Notes: generated from the sequence alone by a model not told the origin. A stretch of DNA of 53,787 bases from DASYHS01 sp035998295 (GCF_035998295.1 NZ_DASYHS010000035.1:1-53787), one strand, 5' to 3'; counted from the first letter of the stretch, positions 42,810 to 53,210 are shown. Made by a program: numbers and translations.

Positions 42810-43706
42810 ATGACCGGCAACACCAAGCCCGGCAAGACCAAGCACGGTGCCGCCGCGGGCGAGACGGCCCGCCCCGAGCGCGCGGATTGGACGATCGACC
42901 AGGGCTGGGACTCCTACACCGCCGAGGAGCACGGGGTCTGGAAGACCCTGTACGAGCGCCAGGCCAAGCTGCTGCCCGGCCGCACCTGCCAGGAGTTCGT
43001 GTCCGGCATGGCGGACCTGGCCTTCCCGACCGACCGCATCCCCGACTTCCGCCGGCTCAGCGACGTGCTGATGCAGCGGACCGGCTGGCAGGTGGTCGCG
43101 GTGCCGGGGCTGGTCCCGGACGAGGTCTTCTTCGACCATCTCGCCAACCGCCGGTTCCCGGCCGGGCACTTCATCCGCAAGCCCGAGGAGCTCGACTACC
43201 TGGAGGAGCCGGACGTCTTCCACGACGTGTTCGGCCATGTCCCGCTGCTGCTGCAGCCGGCCTTCGCCGACTACATGCAGGCCTACGGCGAGGGCGGCCT
43301 GCGCGCGCAGAAGCTGGGCGTGCTGCCCAACCTCGCGCGGGTCTACTGGTACACGGTCGAGTTCGGGCTGATCCGCGCCCCCGAAGGCATGCGCATCTAC
43401 GGGGCCGGCATCGCGTCGTCCTTCACCGAGACGCGCTTCTCGCTCGACAGCCCGTCGCCGAACCGCATCCGCTTCGACCTCGCCCGGGTGATGCGGACCC
43501 AGTACCGCATCGACGACTTCCAGGAGACCTATTTCGTGATCGACAGCTTCGACGAGCTGCTCCGGCTCTCGGAGGTCGATTTCGGCCCGGTCTACGAGGC
43601 GGTGAAGGGCCAGCCGGACCACGATCCCGGCGACGTGCTGGAGAGCGACGAGGTGCTGACGCGCGGCACCGGGGAATACCACGCCGCCAAGCGGCAGGCC
43701 GCCTGA
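42810..43706 (+). CDS. phhA: Phenylalanine 4-monooxygenase (phenylalanine hydroxylase)
   Basis: The 298-residue enzyme is a bacterial single-domain aromatic amino acid hydroxylase. It has the iron ligands in EPDVFHDVFGHVPLL (two His) and YTVEFGLI (Glu), with GAGIASSFTET and a pterin-binding region upstream. It converts phenylalanine to tyrosine with tetrahydrobiopterin or another tetrahydropterin and O2. Divergent from an Lrp-type regulator. A phhB (pterin carbinolamine dehydratase) is not next to it; an SDR gene follows after 29 bases and may recycle the pterin. Confidence 0.95.
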   Translation: MTGNTKPGKTKHGAAAGETARPERADWTIDQGWDSYTAEEHGVWKTLYERQAKLLPGRTCQEFVSGMADLAFPTDRIPDFRRLSDVLMQRTGWQVVAVPGLVPDEVFFDHLANRRFPAGHFIRKPEELDYLEEPDVFHDVFGHVPLLLQPAFADYMQAYGEGGLRAQKLGVLPNLARVYWYTVEFGLIRAPEGMRIYGAGIASSFTETRFSLDSPSPNRIRFDLARVMRTQYRIDDFQETYFVIDSFDELLRLSEVDFGPVYEAVKGQPDHDPGDVLESDEVLTRGTGEYHAAKRQAA

Positions 43707-43735
43707 GGAAGGGGCCTGGGAAAGGAGAAGGAACG

Positions 43736-44440
43736 ATGAAATTCACCGGCCGCACGGTCGTCGTCACCGGCGCCGCGGGCAATCTCGGCCGGGCGGCCGC
43801 CGCCGCCTTCGCCGAGCGCGGCGCCTCGCTCGTGCTGCTGGACCGGCGCGCGGAGGATCTCGCGGCGGCGTTCGGCCCCGACGGCGAGGGGCGCGTGGCG
43901 CTCGCCGCCGACCTGCTGGACCGGGCGTCGGCGGAAGACGCGGTCGGGACCGCCGCCGCGCGCTTCGGGCGCATCGACGTGCTGTGCAACCTCGCCGGCG
44001 GCTTCCACATGGGCGAGCCCGTGCACGCCATCCCCGACGCGGCCTGGGACCTGATGCAGGACCTGAACCTGCGCACGCTGCTGAACGCGTGCCGGGCGGT
44101 GGTGCCGCGCATGCTGGACGCCGGCGGCGGGCGCATCGTCAACGTCGGCGCCAACGCCGCGCTGCGCGGCTCCGCCCACATGGGCGCCTATGTCGCGGCC
44201 AAGAGCGGCGTGATCCGGCTGACCGAGACGATGTCGGCCGAGCTCAGGTCCCGCAACGTCAACGTCAACTGCGTGCTGCCGAGCATCATCGACACGCCCG
44301 AGAACCGTGCGGCGATGCCGGACGCCGATCCCTCGCACTGGGTGGCGCCCGCCGACCTGGCGGCGGTGATCGCGTTCCTCGCCTCCGACGCGGCCCGCGC
44401 GGTCCACGGCGCGGCGCTGCCGGTGACGGGCCTGAGCTGA
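43736..44440 (+). CDS. Short-chain dehydrogenase/reductase
   Basis: The 234-residue protein has the SDR cofactor motif VVTGAAGNLGRAAAAAFAER, an acidic end of strand 2 (LVLLDRR, favouring NAD), LCNLAGG, and the catalytic YVAAK after the Ser-like region of NVGANAALRGSAHMGAY. The catalytic Ser position appears to be replaced (NVGANAA), which is unusual. It lies 29 bases after phhA, behind AAAGGAGAAGG, so it may be a quinonoid dihydropteridine reductase working with PhhA, or a fatty-acyl/alcohol SDR. The former is inference from context. Confidence 0.85.
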   Translation: MKFTGRTVVVTGAAGNLGRAAAAAFAERGASLVLLDRRAEDLAAAFGPDGEGRVALAADLLDRASAEDAVGTAAARFGRIDVLCNLAGGFHMGEPVHAIPDAAWDLMQDLNLRTLLNACRAVVPRMLDAGGGRIVNVGANAALRGSAHMGAYVAAKSGVIRLTETMSAELRSRNVNVNCVLPSIIDTPENRAAMPDADPSHWVAPADLAAVIAFLASDAARAVHGAALPVTGLS

Positions 44441-44472
44441 CCCGAGCCGACGGTGGCGGCGGTCTCCCGGTA

Positions 44473-44480
44473 GTATATAC
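44473..44480. promoter_or_regulatory. HutC-like operator upstream of hutC
   Basis: GTATATAC lies 46 bases before the hutC start and matches the core of the perfect palindrome before hutU (45296-45311). HutC regulators bind TGTATATACA-type sites and usually repress themselves. Confidence 0.6.
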
Positions 44481-44525
44481 AGGCGAGGCGGTCTCCGCCC
44501 GGGACCGCCTGCCCGGAGACCGACG

Positions 44526-45263
44526 ATGCCGCTTCCCGACGCCGCCAGCCCTCTCTACGAACGCGTGAAGGGCTACATCCTCGGCCGGATCGGGTCGGGG
44601 GAGTGGATCGCGGAGCACAAGCTGCCGTCGGAGAACGACCTCGTCCAGCAGCTCGGCGTGTCGCGCATGACCGTCCACCGCGCGCTGCGCGAGCTGACCT
44701 CGGCCGGCGTCCTGGTCCGCGTCCAGGGTGTGGGCACCTTCGTCGCCGCGACCCGGCCGCAGTCGGCGCTGATGGAGGTCAGGGACATCGCCGAGGAGAT
44801 CCGGGCCCGCGGCCACCGTCATTCCAGCGCCGTCCTGGCTCTGGAGAAGACCAGGCCCGGGCGCGACCTGGCGCGCGAGTTCGAGGCGGCCGGCCTGCGC
44901 ACCGTGTTCCGCTCCCTGATCGTCCATCGCGAGAACGGCGAGCCGGTCCAGGTCGAGGAGCGCCACGTCAACCCCGGGATGGCGCCCGCCTATCTGGAGC
45001 AGGACTTCGAGCGGACCACGCCCTACGACTATCTCCAGCGCTGCGCGCCGGTGACGGAGGTCGAGCACGTCATCACCGCGGTCCGGCCCGGCGCCGAGAT
45101 CGGCTCCCTCCTCGGGATTGCCCCGGATGCGCCCTGCCTCCTGCTTCGGCGCCGGACATGGTCGGGGACCGCGGTCGTGACGGTCAACCGTCTCTGGTAT
45201 CCTGGCGAACGCTACAGCCTCGGCGGGCGCTACCGCGTCGGCAGCCGGGGGCCGGCATCTTGA
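44526..45263 (+). CDS. hutC: Histidine utilisation repressor HutC (GntR/HutC family)
   Basis: The 245-residue protein has a GntR winged HTH (about residues 8-75: LYERVKGYILGRIGSGEWIA, LPSENDLVQQLGVSRMTVHR) and a UTRA ligand domain with VHRENGEPVQVEERHVNP and a C-terminal GERYSLGGRYR. Urocanate is the known inducer of HutC. It precedes hutU and hutH on the same strand, with a perfect operator palindrome 33 bases after its stop. hutI, hutG or hutF are not in the window. Confidence 0.93.
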   Translation: MPLPDAASPLYERVKGYILGRIGSGEWIAEHKLPSENDLVQQLGVSRMTVHRALRELTSAGVLVRVQGVGTFVAATRPQSALMEVRDIAEEIRARGHRHSSAVLALEKTRPGRDLAREFEAAGLRTVFRSLIVHRENGEPVQVEERHVNPGMAPAYLEQDFERTTPYDYLQRCAPVTEVEHVITAVRPGAEIGSLLGIAPDAPCLLLRRRTWSGTAVVTVNRLWYPGERYSLGGRYRVGSRGPAS

Positions 45264-45295
45264 CAGGGACGCCGGGCGGGCCGTAGGATGCGTTT

Positions 45296-45311
45296 ACTTG
45301 TATATACAAGT
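45296..45311. promoter_or_regulatory. Perfect HutC operator upstream of hutU
   Basis: ACTTGTATATACAAGT is a perfect 16-base palindrome 27 bases before the hutU start. It matches HutC-type operators. Its core recurs at 44473-44480 before hutC. Confidence 0.85.
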
Positions 45312-45337
45312 CTATGCCAGGGAGGACCGAACCGGCC

Positions 45338-47028
<1,691 letters not shown>

Positions 47029-47029
<1 letters not shown>

Positions 47030-48561
47030 TGGAGACGCTCGTCCTCGAACCGGGGCGGATCACGCTCGCCCAGCTCCGCGCCGTCGCGCGCACGCCGGCC
47101 GTGCCGGCGCTGGCGCCCGGCTGGCGCGGCCCCGTCGACGCCTCGGTCGAGGTCGTGCGCCGCATCGTCGACGAGGGGCGCGTCGCCTACGGCATCAACA
47201 CCGGCTTCGGCAAGCTCGCCAGCACGCGCATCCCCGAGGACAGGCTGGCCGAACTGCAGCGCAACCTCGTCCTGTCCCACAGCACCGGCATCGGCCCGCT
47301 GCTCGACGACGCGACGGTGCGGCTGGTCCTGACGCTGAAGGCCGCGAGCCTGGCGCGCGGCTGCTCGGGCGTGCGCCCGGAGGTGATCGAGCGGCTACTC
47401 GACCTGCTGCGGCTCGGCGTGCTGCCCTGCATTCCGGCCAAGGGCTCGGTCGGCGCCTCGGGCGACCTGGCGCCGCTCGCCCATATGAGCGCGACCCTGA
47501 TCGGCGTCGGCAGTGCGCGCGTCGGCGGCGAGGTGCTGCCGGCCGCCGACGCGCTCGCGCGCGCCGGGCTGGAGCCGATCGGCCTCGCCCCCAAGGAAGG
47601 GCTGGCGCTGCTGAACGGGACCCAGGTATCGACCGCGCTGGCCCTCGTGGGCCTGTTCGCGGCCGAGGACGCCTTCGCGGCGGCGCTCGCCGCCGGCGCG
47701 CTGTCGGTCGAGGCAGCCAAGGGCAGCGATGCGCCTTTCGACGCCCGCATCCACGAGGTCCGCGGCCAGCCGGGGCAGGTCGAGGTGGCGGCGCGGCTGC
47801 GAGCGCTGCTTGCCGACAGCGCCATCCGTGCCTCGCACCGGGACTGCGAGAAGGTCCAGGACCCCTACTCCCTGCGCTGCCAGCCCCAGGTAATGGGCGC
47901 CTGCCTCGACCTGATGCGCAACGCCGCGCGCACGCTCGGGATCGAGGCGAACGCCGTCTCCGACAACCCGCTGGTGTTCGCGGATACGGGCGAGGTGGTC
48001 TCGGGCGGCAACTTCCATGCCGAGCCCGTCGCCTTCGCCGCCGACGTGCTGGCCCTGGCGCTGGCCGAGATCGGCGCGCTGTCCGAGCGGCGCATCGCGC
48101 TGCTGACCGACCCGGTCATGAGCGGGCTGCCCCCCTTCCTGGTCGCCGACAGCGGCGTCAATTCCGGCTTCATGATCGCCCATGTGACCGCGGCGGCGCT
48201 GGCGTCCGAGAACAAGCTCCTCGCCCATCCGGCGAGCGTCGACAGCCTGCCGACCTCGGCCAACCAGGAGGACCACGTCTCCATGGCGACCCATGGGGCG
48301 CGCCGCCTCGGCGACATCGCGGGCAACGTCGCGGGCATCGTCGGGATCGAACTGCTGGCCGCGGCCCAGGGCATCGAGTTCCATCGCCCGCTCGCAAGCT
48401 CGGCGCCGCTCGAGCGCGTGCTGGCGGCGATCCGGGCCGACGTCCCCGCCTACGACCGCGACCGTTTCTTCGCGCCCGACATCGAGGCGGCGACCGCCCT
48501 CGTGGCGGCCGGCCGGTTCCGGGACGTGGCGCAGGGCCTGCTGCCCTCGGACGCGGCGTAG
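47029..48561 (+). CDS. hutH: Histidine ammonia-lyase
   Basis: The 510-residue enzyme has the self-forming MIO triad in GSVGASGDLAPLAHM (Ala143-Ser144-Gly145), YGINTGFGKLA, a conserved SHRDCEKVQDPYSLRCQPQV and EDHVSMATHGARR. It removes ammonia from histidine to give urocanate, the first step of the Hut pathway. Two ATG codons occur at 47026 and 47029; GGAGG at 47018-47022 favours the second. It shares its first base with the last of hutU. The next gene is convergent. Confidence 0.96.
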
Positions 48562-48574
48562 CGCCGGACCGGCC

Positions 48575-49723
48575 TCACCCCGGGCTGAACTCCAGGACGA
48601 GCCTGGTGCCCGTACCGCGCTCCCAGCGCAGCTCGGCGCCGATCTGCCGGGCGAGCCCGTCGATGAGCTGCATGCCCGAACCGACGGACGCGGGGCCGTT
48701 CTCCGGCGTGCCTTTGCCGTTGTCGTGCAGGACGAGGCTGGCCTTCCTGCCGTCCGGCACGATTTCGACTCGGATCAGGCCGGGTCCGCCGTCGAAGGCG
48801 TGCTTGATGCTGTTGGTGATGAACTCGGTGACGATCAGGCCCAGCGGTATCGCCTTCTCCGGCGCCACGTCCAGGGGGACCGTCTCGACCTCGAGCCGCA
48901 CGTCGGCGACCCGCTCGCCGTTGAAGCTGAACAGCGCCGACACGAGCTCGCCGACATAGCCGCCAAGGTCGATCCAGTCGACGGTGCCGGTCACGTGGAG
49001 CTTGTCGTGGACCAGCCGCAGCGCCTCGATGCGCTCGCCGAGCGCGTGCAGCTCGTCCCGCGCCTCCTGCGATTGGGCCCGTCGGGTCCGGATGCGGACC
49101 AGGCTCGTGATGACCTGCAGGTTGTTCTTGACCCGATGCTGAAGCTCCATCAACAGCCGCTGCTTTTCCGCGACGGCGTCGCGCAGAAGGGCGACCCCGC
49201 ACATCCGGCCGACGGCGGCCCCGATCAGGTTCGCATGGGTGTGGAGGAAGCTGATGTCGTCGTCCGTGTAGTGCCGCGGCGCGCGCGCGTCGACCTCCAG
49301 CACGCCGTACACCGCGCCGGTGCCGGCCACCTCGACGGTCACGTTGACGCTGGACCGGATGCCGTGGTCGCGCAGAAGCTGCGAAACCTCGAACCGGGTC
49401 TCCAGGTCGAGGTCGGGCGATACGATCGGCTGGCGCGACTGGACCGTCAACCCTGCCGCCGACCGGTGTCCGGCACCGATGACGGCGTGCCCGACGACGC
49501 CCGGCTTCCAGCCGACGCCGGCGCGGATCAGGAACGACGCGCCATCCGGCCGGAGTTCCATCATCTTGGCGCACTCGGCCCGGAGCCCCGTCGCGACCAG
49601 ACGGCATCCTTCGCCCAGGATCTCGTCGAGGTCTTCCGAGCGTAAGGCGAGATCGCCGAAACGCGCGAGTGCCGTCTGCTGCTCCAATCGGATCTCGCGC
49701 TCGTGGTCGGATGATTCGGTCAT
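48575..49723 (-). CDS. Sensor histidine kinase with GAF and HisKA_2 domains
   Basis: The 382-residue cytoplasmic kinase has an N-terminal GAF domain (about residues 15-165: EILGEGCRLVATGLRAECAK; SVNVTVEVAGTGAVYGVLEV). The HisKA_2 phospho-acceptor box LMELQHRVKNNLQVITSL follows, and a HATPase with EFITNSIKHAF (N box), LVLHDNGKG and GSGMQLIDGLARQ. Such HWE/HisKA_2 kinases often act in general stress or light/blue-light responses without an adjacent regulator. No response regulator is beside it. An ATG at 49721-49723 is chosen; the frame continues upstream to a GTG. The sensed ligand is unknown. Confidence 0.88.
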   Translation of the reverse strand: MTESSDHEREIRLEQQTALARFGDLALRSEDLDEILGEGCRLVATGLRAECAKMMELRPDGASFLIRAGVGWKPGVVGHAVIGAGHRSAAGLTVQSRQPIVSPDLDLETRFEVSQLLRDHGIRSSVNVTVEVAGTGAVYGVLEVDARAPRHYTDDDISFLHTHANLIGAAVGRMCGVALLRDAVAEKQRLLMELQHRVKNNLQVITSLVRIRTRRAQSQEARDELHALGERIEALRLVHDKLHVTGTVDWIDLGGYVGELVSALFSFNGERVADVRLEVETVPLDVAPEKAIPLGLIVTEFITNSIKHAFDGGPGLIRVEIVPDGRKASLVLHDNGKGTPENGPASVGSGMQLIDGLARQIGAELRWERGTGTRLVLEFSPG

Positions 49724-49766
49724 ATCCGCGACAATGCCTCTCGGCCCGAGTGGTTCCACCGCCAGA

Positions 49767-49788
49767 AGATCAGCAGGAGATCAGCAGG
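49767..49788. repeat. Tandem 11-base repeat upstream of the sensor kinase gene
   Basis: AGATCAGCAGG occurs twice head to tail (49767-49777 and 49778-49788) in the 266-base gap before the kinase start. The rest of this gap (49724-49989) is GC-rich with no recognised gene or promoter. Confidence 0.5.
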
Positions 49789-49989
49789 GAATCGGCGGGG
49801 ATGTCCGGCGGATGCCGGCCGCGCGGCAGGGTGCCGCGGCCGGGGGTGGCGCGCCGAAAGGGCGAAGTGGCCGGTATTTCGGCAGGCTGGCTGCCGCGTC
49901 TGCGCCGGTACCCGCGGCGAGGGCGGGTCCGGCCAGGTCGACGCCGTGCCGGGAACGACGGGGAGGAGGAGGGAGGGATCGCGGCCCGG

Positions 49990-50076
49990 CTAGAAGATCA
50001 GGGCCAGCAGCCCGATCACGACGAGCAGGCCGATCAGGAATATGACTCCGACTGTACCGCCGATGAACTTCAACAT
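49990..50076 (-). CDS. Very small single-span membrane peptide (28 residues)
   Basis: ATG at 50074-50076 opens a 28-residue ORF that begins MLKFIGGTVGVIFLIGLLVV, a single membrane helix with a short polar N-terminus, ending at TAG 49990-49992. It lies on the same strand as the PepSY gene, downstream of that gene's terminator. Its ribosome site is weak (GGGG-TTGATCC). The membrane character and clean boundaries make it a plausible small protein, but no family is recognised. Confidence 0.45.
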   Translation of the reverse strand: MLKFIGGTVGVIFLIGLLVVIGLLALIF

Positions 50077-50114
50077 GGATCAACCCCACGAACGTTTTCA
50101 CGTCGACAGAAAGC

Positions 50115-50137
50115 GGAGGGGGCTCGGCGCCCCCTCC
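50115..50137 (-). terminator. Terminator of the PepSY-domain gene
   Basis: GGAGGGGGC (50115-50123) pairs with GCCCCCTCC (50129-50137) around a 5-base loop, 15 bases after the PepSY stop codon on the minus strand. A short U-rich stretch (GCTTTCTGTC) follows in the transcript. Confidence 0.65.
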
Positions 50138-50151
50138 CTGCGGCCTGCCGC

Positions 50152-50955
50152 TCAGTTCTCGCTGATCTCGCCCGTTTCGGCGTCGATGCTCAGTTCGCGC
50201 TCCGCCCCGTCCTTCTCGGCGGAGGCGGTGAACTCTTCGCCTTCCTTCTGGACGTTCTCGATATTCTGGTAGCCCTGCGCTTCCAGCATCACGCGGACGC
50301 TTTCCTCGTTCATCGCGGTCTCTTCCCCCTGCGGGGCGTCCGCGGCCGCGCCGGCAGTATCGCCGGTCGTCGGGCTGGTGCCGCTCGCACCGCCGGAGGC
50401 GGCGGTGTCTTCGCTCGTCGGGCTCGTGCCGCTCGAACCACTGGAAGCGGCGGTGTCGCCGGTCGTCGGGCTCGTCGCGCCGCTCGAACCACCGGAAGCG
50501 GCGGCGTCGCCGCTCATCGGGCTCGTGCCGCCCGCGCCGCCGGAAGCGGCGGTGTCGGCCGTGTCCGCATCATCCATGAGCGGATCGCTCTCGGCCGTGT
50601 CCGTCCCCGAAGGCAGCGCGGCATCCGGGATGTCGGCGGCGGTGTCCGGGGTCTCGGCGGGCTCGGTCGCGCCCGCATCGTCGGTCAGCGGATCGCTCTC
50701 CGCGGTTTCCGCGCCCGTGCCCAGCGGCGCCGCTGCGTCGGGGATCTCGCTGGCCCCGGCCGTGGCGTCGCCGGCCGTACCGGTCGTCGACCCGCTCGGC
50801 AGCGGGCTGTTGCCGGCGGTGGTGTCCGCCTCGCCGGTGATGCCTGGGCCGGCCGTATCGCCCTGGGGCATGGAGGACGTATCCGTCTGGGCCAAAGCAA
50901 CCGAAGCACCGCCCATCAACAAAGCTGCAGCAAAAGCTGAAATCGGATAGCGCAT
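50152..50955 (-). CDS. Secreted repeat-rich protein with C-terminal PepSY-like domain
   Basis: The 267-residue protein has a clean signal peptide (MRYPISAFAAALLMGGASVA, cleaved near ALA-Q23). A long Asp/Ser/Thr/Ala/Gly-rich disordered region (about 23-210) and a PepSY-like domain of about 55 residues (VRVMLEAQGYQNIENVQKEG, then ELSIDAETGEI) follow. Residues 71-130 hold two diverged copies of an IPDAA-SGT-TAESDPL-DDA unit, and 135-199 four copies of a 16-17 residue GTSPTTGDTAAS unit. The ATG at 50955 has AGAGG upstream; the frame is open further. PepSY proteins are often periplasmic peptidase inhibitors or metal-linked; its role here is unknown. It is acidic and hydrophilic. Confidence 0.8.
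   Translation of the reverse strand: MRYPISAFAAALLMGGASVALAQTDTSSMPQGDTAGPGITGEADTTAGNSPLPSGSTTGTAGDATAGASEIPDAAAPLGTGAETAESDPLTDDAGATEPAETPDTAADIPDAALPSGTDTAESDPLMDDADTADTAASGGAGGTSPMSGDAAASGGSSGATSPTTGDTAASSGSSGTSPTSEDTAASGGASGTSPTTGDTAGAAADAPQGEETAMNEESVRVMLEAQGYQNIENVQKEGEEFTASAEKDGAERELSIDAETGEISEN
50359..50553 (-). repeat. Tandem ~48-51 base coding repeats in the PepSY gene
   Basis: Four diverged copies of a 16-17 residue unit (type GTSPTTGDTAASGGSS) lie at residues 135-199 of the secreted protein. The repeats are in frame and rich in GC. They could expand or contract by slippage. Confidence 0.7.
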
Positions 50956-51161
50956 GTGAACCTCTTCTCCTTCAGCGTTCCAGAACCAAAGTCTGATATC
51001 GCCGCCGCCACTTGAACTGGCATGCTCGACCCGGGCATCTCGACGAGGAGGCCCGATGCGTGCGACGGCGAACCCAACAGGACTACGTTCGAATAGGTTC
51101 CGGGAGACTCCGGAGCTACTCATCCGGGCCGAACCGGGACGAAATGATAGGAAGACGGGAC

Positions 51162-51335
51162 ATGCAGCCGAGCCGACGCGAAGCGGAACTCGAGGCCGCC
51201 CTGGCCGAGGTGCTGAGGGAAGCGACGGCCGCCCGCGCCGCGCTGTGCGAACAGGAACTGCTGGTCCGCCTGGAGAACATCGCGCGCCGCGCCGAAGCCG
51301 CGCTCCGGGAATGCGGTGGCACGCGCGGCGGCTGA
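51162..51335 (+). CDS. Small coiled-coil protein (57 residues)
   Basis: From ATG 51162 the 57-residue ORF reads MQPSRREAELEAALAEVLRE and continues as an Ala/Glu/Arg-rich helix with heptad-like spacing, ending TRGG. An in-frame ATG at 51144 and a TTG at 51012 give longer versions. I do not recognise a family. It lies 47 bases before the TauD-like gene. A separate frame with strong GAGGAGG before ATG 51056 is open into the dioxygenase gene but codes an Arg-rich tail and is judged a shadow. Confidence 0.5.
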   Translation: MQPSRREAELEAALAEVLREATAARAALCEQELLVRLENIARRAEAALRECGGTRGG

Positions 51336-51382
51336 TGCTAAAGTCCGCTCTATCGGACGGAAAGACGGCGAAGGGACGAGGA

Positions 51383-52453
51383 ATGGGCGGCAGCGGCGGC
51401 TCGGAATTTCAACTGCCACCGGAGATCGGCGGCCCATCCGCCTGGTACGGTCCCGACATGGCGCGGCGCCGGGACTGGGTGGCGACGCTGTCGCCCGAGG
51501 AAATCGCCGAGGTCGAGGCCGCTATCCGCAAGACGCTCGCGCGCGGGACCGACGTGGCGGCGATCCGGCGCGACGGCTTCCCCCTGCCCCGCCTCGCGCC
51601 GCGGCTGGCCGGCATCCTGGGCGACGTGCTCGACGGACGCGGCTTCGCGGTGATCCGCGGCCTGCCCGTCGAGCGCTGGACGGTCGAGGAAGCCGCCGTC
51701 GCGTTCTTCGGGATCGGCAGCCATCTCGGCAGCGCGCGCTCGCAGAACGGCAAGGGCCATCTGCTCGGCCACGTCAAGGACCTGGGCCTCAGCTCGACCG
51801 ACCCGGCGGTGCGCATCTACCAGACCCGCGAGCGCCAGACCTATCATACCGATTCCTGCGACGTGGTCGGGCTCCTGTGCCTCAGGACCGCGAAGTCCGG
51901 CGGGCAATCGGCCCTCGTCAGCTCGGTCACGATCCATAACGAGATGCGCCGGCGACGGCCCGACCTGCTGCGCCTGCTGTTCCAGCCGATCGCGACCGAC
52001 AGGCGGGGCGAGGTCGCGCCGGGCCAGAAGCCCTATTTCGATATCCCCGTCTTCTCCTGGCACGAGGGGCTGCTCACGGCGATCTACCAGCGCCAGTACA
52101 TCGAGTCCGCGCAGCGCTTCCCTGACGCGCCGCGCCTCACGCCGGAGCTGACCGAGGCGCTGGACCTGTTCGACGCGCTGGCGAACGACCCGGCCCTGAA
52201 CTTCACGATGGACCTGCTGCCGGGCGACCTCCAGCTCGTCCACAACCACTCCCTGCTGCACGACCGTACCGGCTTCGAGGATTGGCCGGAGCCCGGGAAG
52301 AGGCGCCACCTCCTGCGGCTGTGGCTCGCCCCCGCCGCGGCCCGGCCGCTGCCGGCGGTCTTCGCCGAGCGCTTCGGGACGGTCACGCCGGGCGGGCGTG
52401 GCGGCATCCTGCTGCCGGGCGTCGTGCCGAACGCACCGATCGAGGCGGTCTGA
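51383..52453 (+). CDS. TauD/TfdA-family Fe(II)/2-oxoglutarate dioxygenase
   Basis: The 356-residue protein fits the TauD fold. Fe ligands are the HxD in RQTYHTDSCDVVGLL (His and Asp) and the late His in VHNHSLLHDRTGF; the 2-oxoglutarate Arg is in RRHLLRLWLAP. FAVIRGLPVERWTVEEAAVA and GIGSHLGSARSQN are also family-like. It should hydroxylate or oxidatively cleave an organic acid using 2-oxoglutarate and O2. The substrate is unknown. The ATG at 51383 has GAGGA just before it; the upstream extension looks non-coding. DUF2161 follows after 8 bases. Confidence 0.88.
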   Translation: MGGSGGSEFQLPPEIGGPSAWYGPDMARRRDWVATLSPEEIAEVEAAIRKTLARGTDVAAIRRDGFPLPRLAPRLAGILGDVLDGRGFAVIRGLPVERWTVEEAAVAFFGIGSHLGSARSQNGKGHLLGHVKDLGLSSTDPAVRIYQTRERQTYHTDSCDVVGLLCLRTAKSGGQSALVSSVTIHNEMRRRRPDLLRLLFQPIATDRRGEVAPGQKPYFDIPVFSWHEGLLTAIYQRQYIESAQRFPDAPRLTPELTEALDLFDALANDPALNFTMDLLPGDLQLVHNHSLLHDRTGFEDWPEPGKRRHLLRLWLAPAAARPLPAVFAERFGTVTPGGRGGILLPGVVPNAPIEAV

Positions 52454-52461
52454 GCAGTACC

Positions 52462-53136
52462 ATGCGCCCCGCCGAGACCGAGCTGTATGCGCCGGTGAAG
52501 CGGTTCCTCGAAGGCCTGGGCTTCGCCGTGAAGGGAGAGGTCGGGCATTGCGACGTACTCGCGGTGCGTGCGGACGAGGCGGTCGCGGTCGAACTCAAGG
52601 CCGAGTTCGGCCTCAAGCTGGTCTACCAGGGCATCGAGCGGCAGGCCGTGGCCGACCTCGTCTGGCTGTGCGTGCCGGAGCCTCCGGCCGCGCGGGCGCA
52701 CGCCGCCTGGACGCGCCGTCTCGGCGACGCCGTGCGCCTGTGCCGGATGCTCGGCCTCGGCCTGATGTCGGTCCGCCGCGGCCGGGTCGCGGTTCACGCC
52801 GACCCGGGTCCCTATCGCCCGCGGCGCGACCGCGTGGGCCGCGTGAAGCTGCTGGCGGAGTTCGCCGCGCGGGCCGGCGACCATACGCCGGGCGGATCGA
52901 CGCGCCGCCCGATCGTCACCGCGTACCGCGAGGATGCGCTCCGCTGCGCACGCGCGCTCGCCGACGGCCCGCTGGCCGTCGCGGCGGTCCGCCGCATGGC
53001 CGAGGTCGACCGCGCGGGGGCAATCCTGCTGAGGAACGTCTACGGCTGGTTCGCGCGGGAGGGCCGCGGCCGCTACGCGCTGACCCCGGACGGCCACGCG
53101 GCGCTGGAGCGCTTCGCCCACGTTCTCGCGGAATGA
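52462..53136 (+). CDS. DUF2161 family protein (PD-(D/E)XK nuclease-like fold)
   Basis: The 224-residue protein opens with ETELYAPVKRFLEGLGFAVK and GHCDVLAVRADEAVAVELKA, a D-x(n)-E-x-K arrangement typical of PD-(D/E)XK nuclease-like folds, followed by a long basic C-terminal half (RRIMAEVD-like RRMAEVDRAGAILLRNVYGW). DUF2161 proteins are predicted phosphodiesterase-fold proteins of unknown role in alphaproteobacteria. It starts 8 bases after the dioxygenase stop, so the two may be co-transcribed. Confidence 0.82.
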   Translation: MRPAETELYAPVKRFLEGLGFAVKGEVGHCDVLAVRADEAVAVELKAEFGLKLVYQGIERQAVADLVWLCVPEPPAARAHAAWTRRLGDAVRLCRMLGLGLMSVRRGRVAVHADPGPYRPRRDRVGRVKLLAEFAARAGDHTPGGSTRRPIVTAYREDALRCARALADGPLAVAAVRRMAEVDRAGAILLRNVYGWFAREGRGRYALTPDGHAALERFAHVLAE

Positions 53137-53210
53137 TCCGGCCGCCCGGCGTTCGGCACTTGCATGCCGATGCCGAAGGCCTCAGATTAGGGTTCGGTAT
53201 TCAACAACGG

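Noticed and set aside
51056..51382. Longer start for the TauD-like gene from ATG 51056 with a strong GAGGAGG
   Set aside because: The added 109 residues are Arg/Gly-rich and overlap the small ORF in another frame; the ATG at 51383 gives the family's usual start. The strong site remains unexplained.
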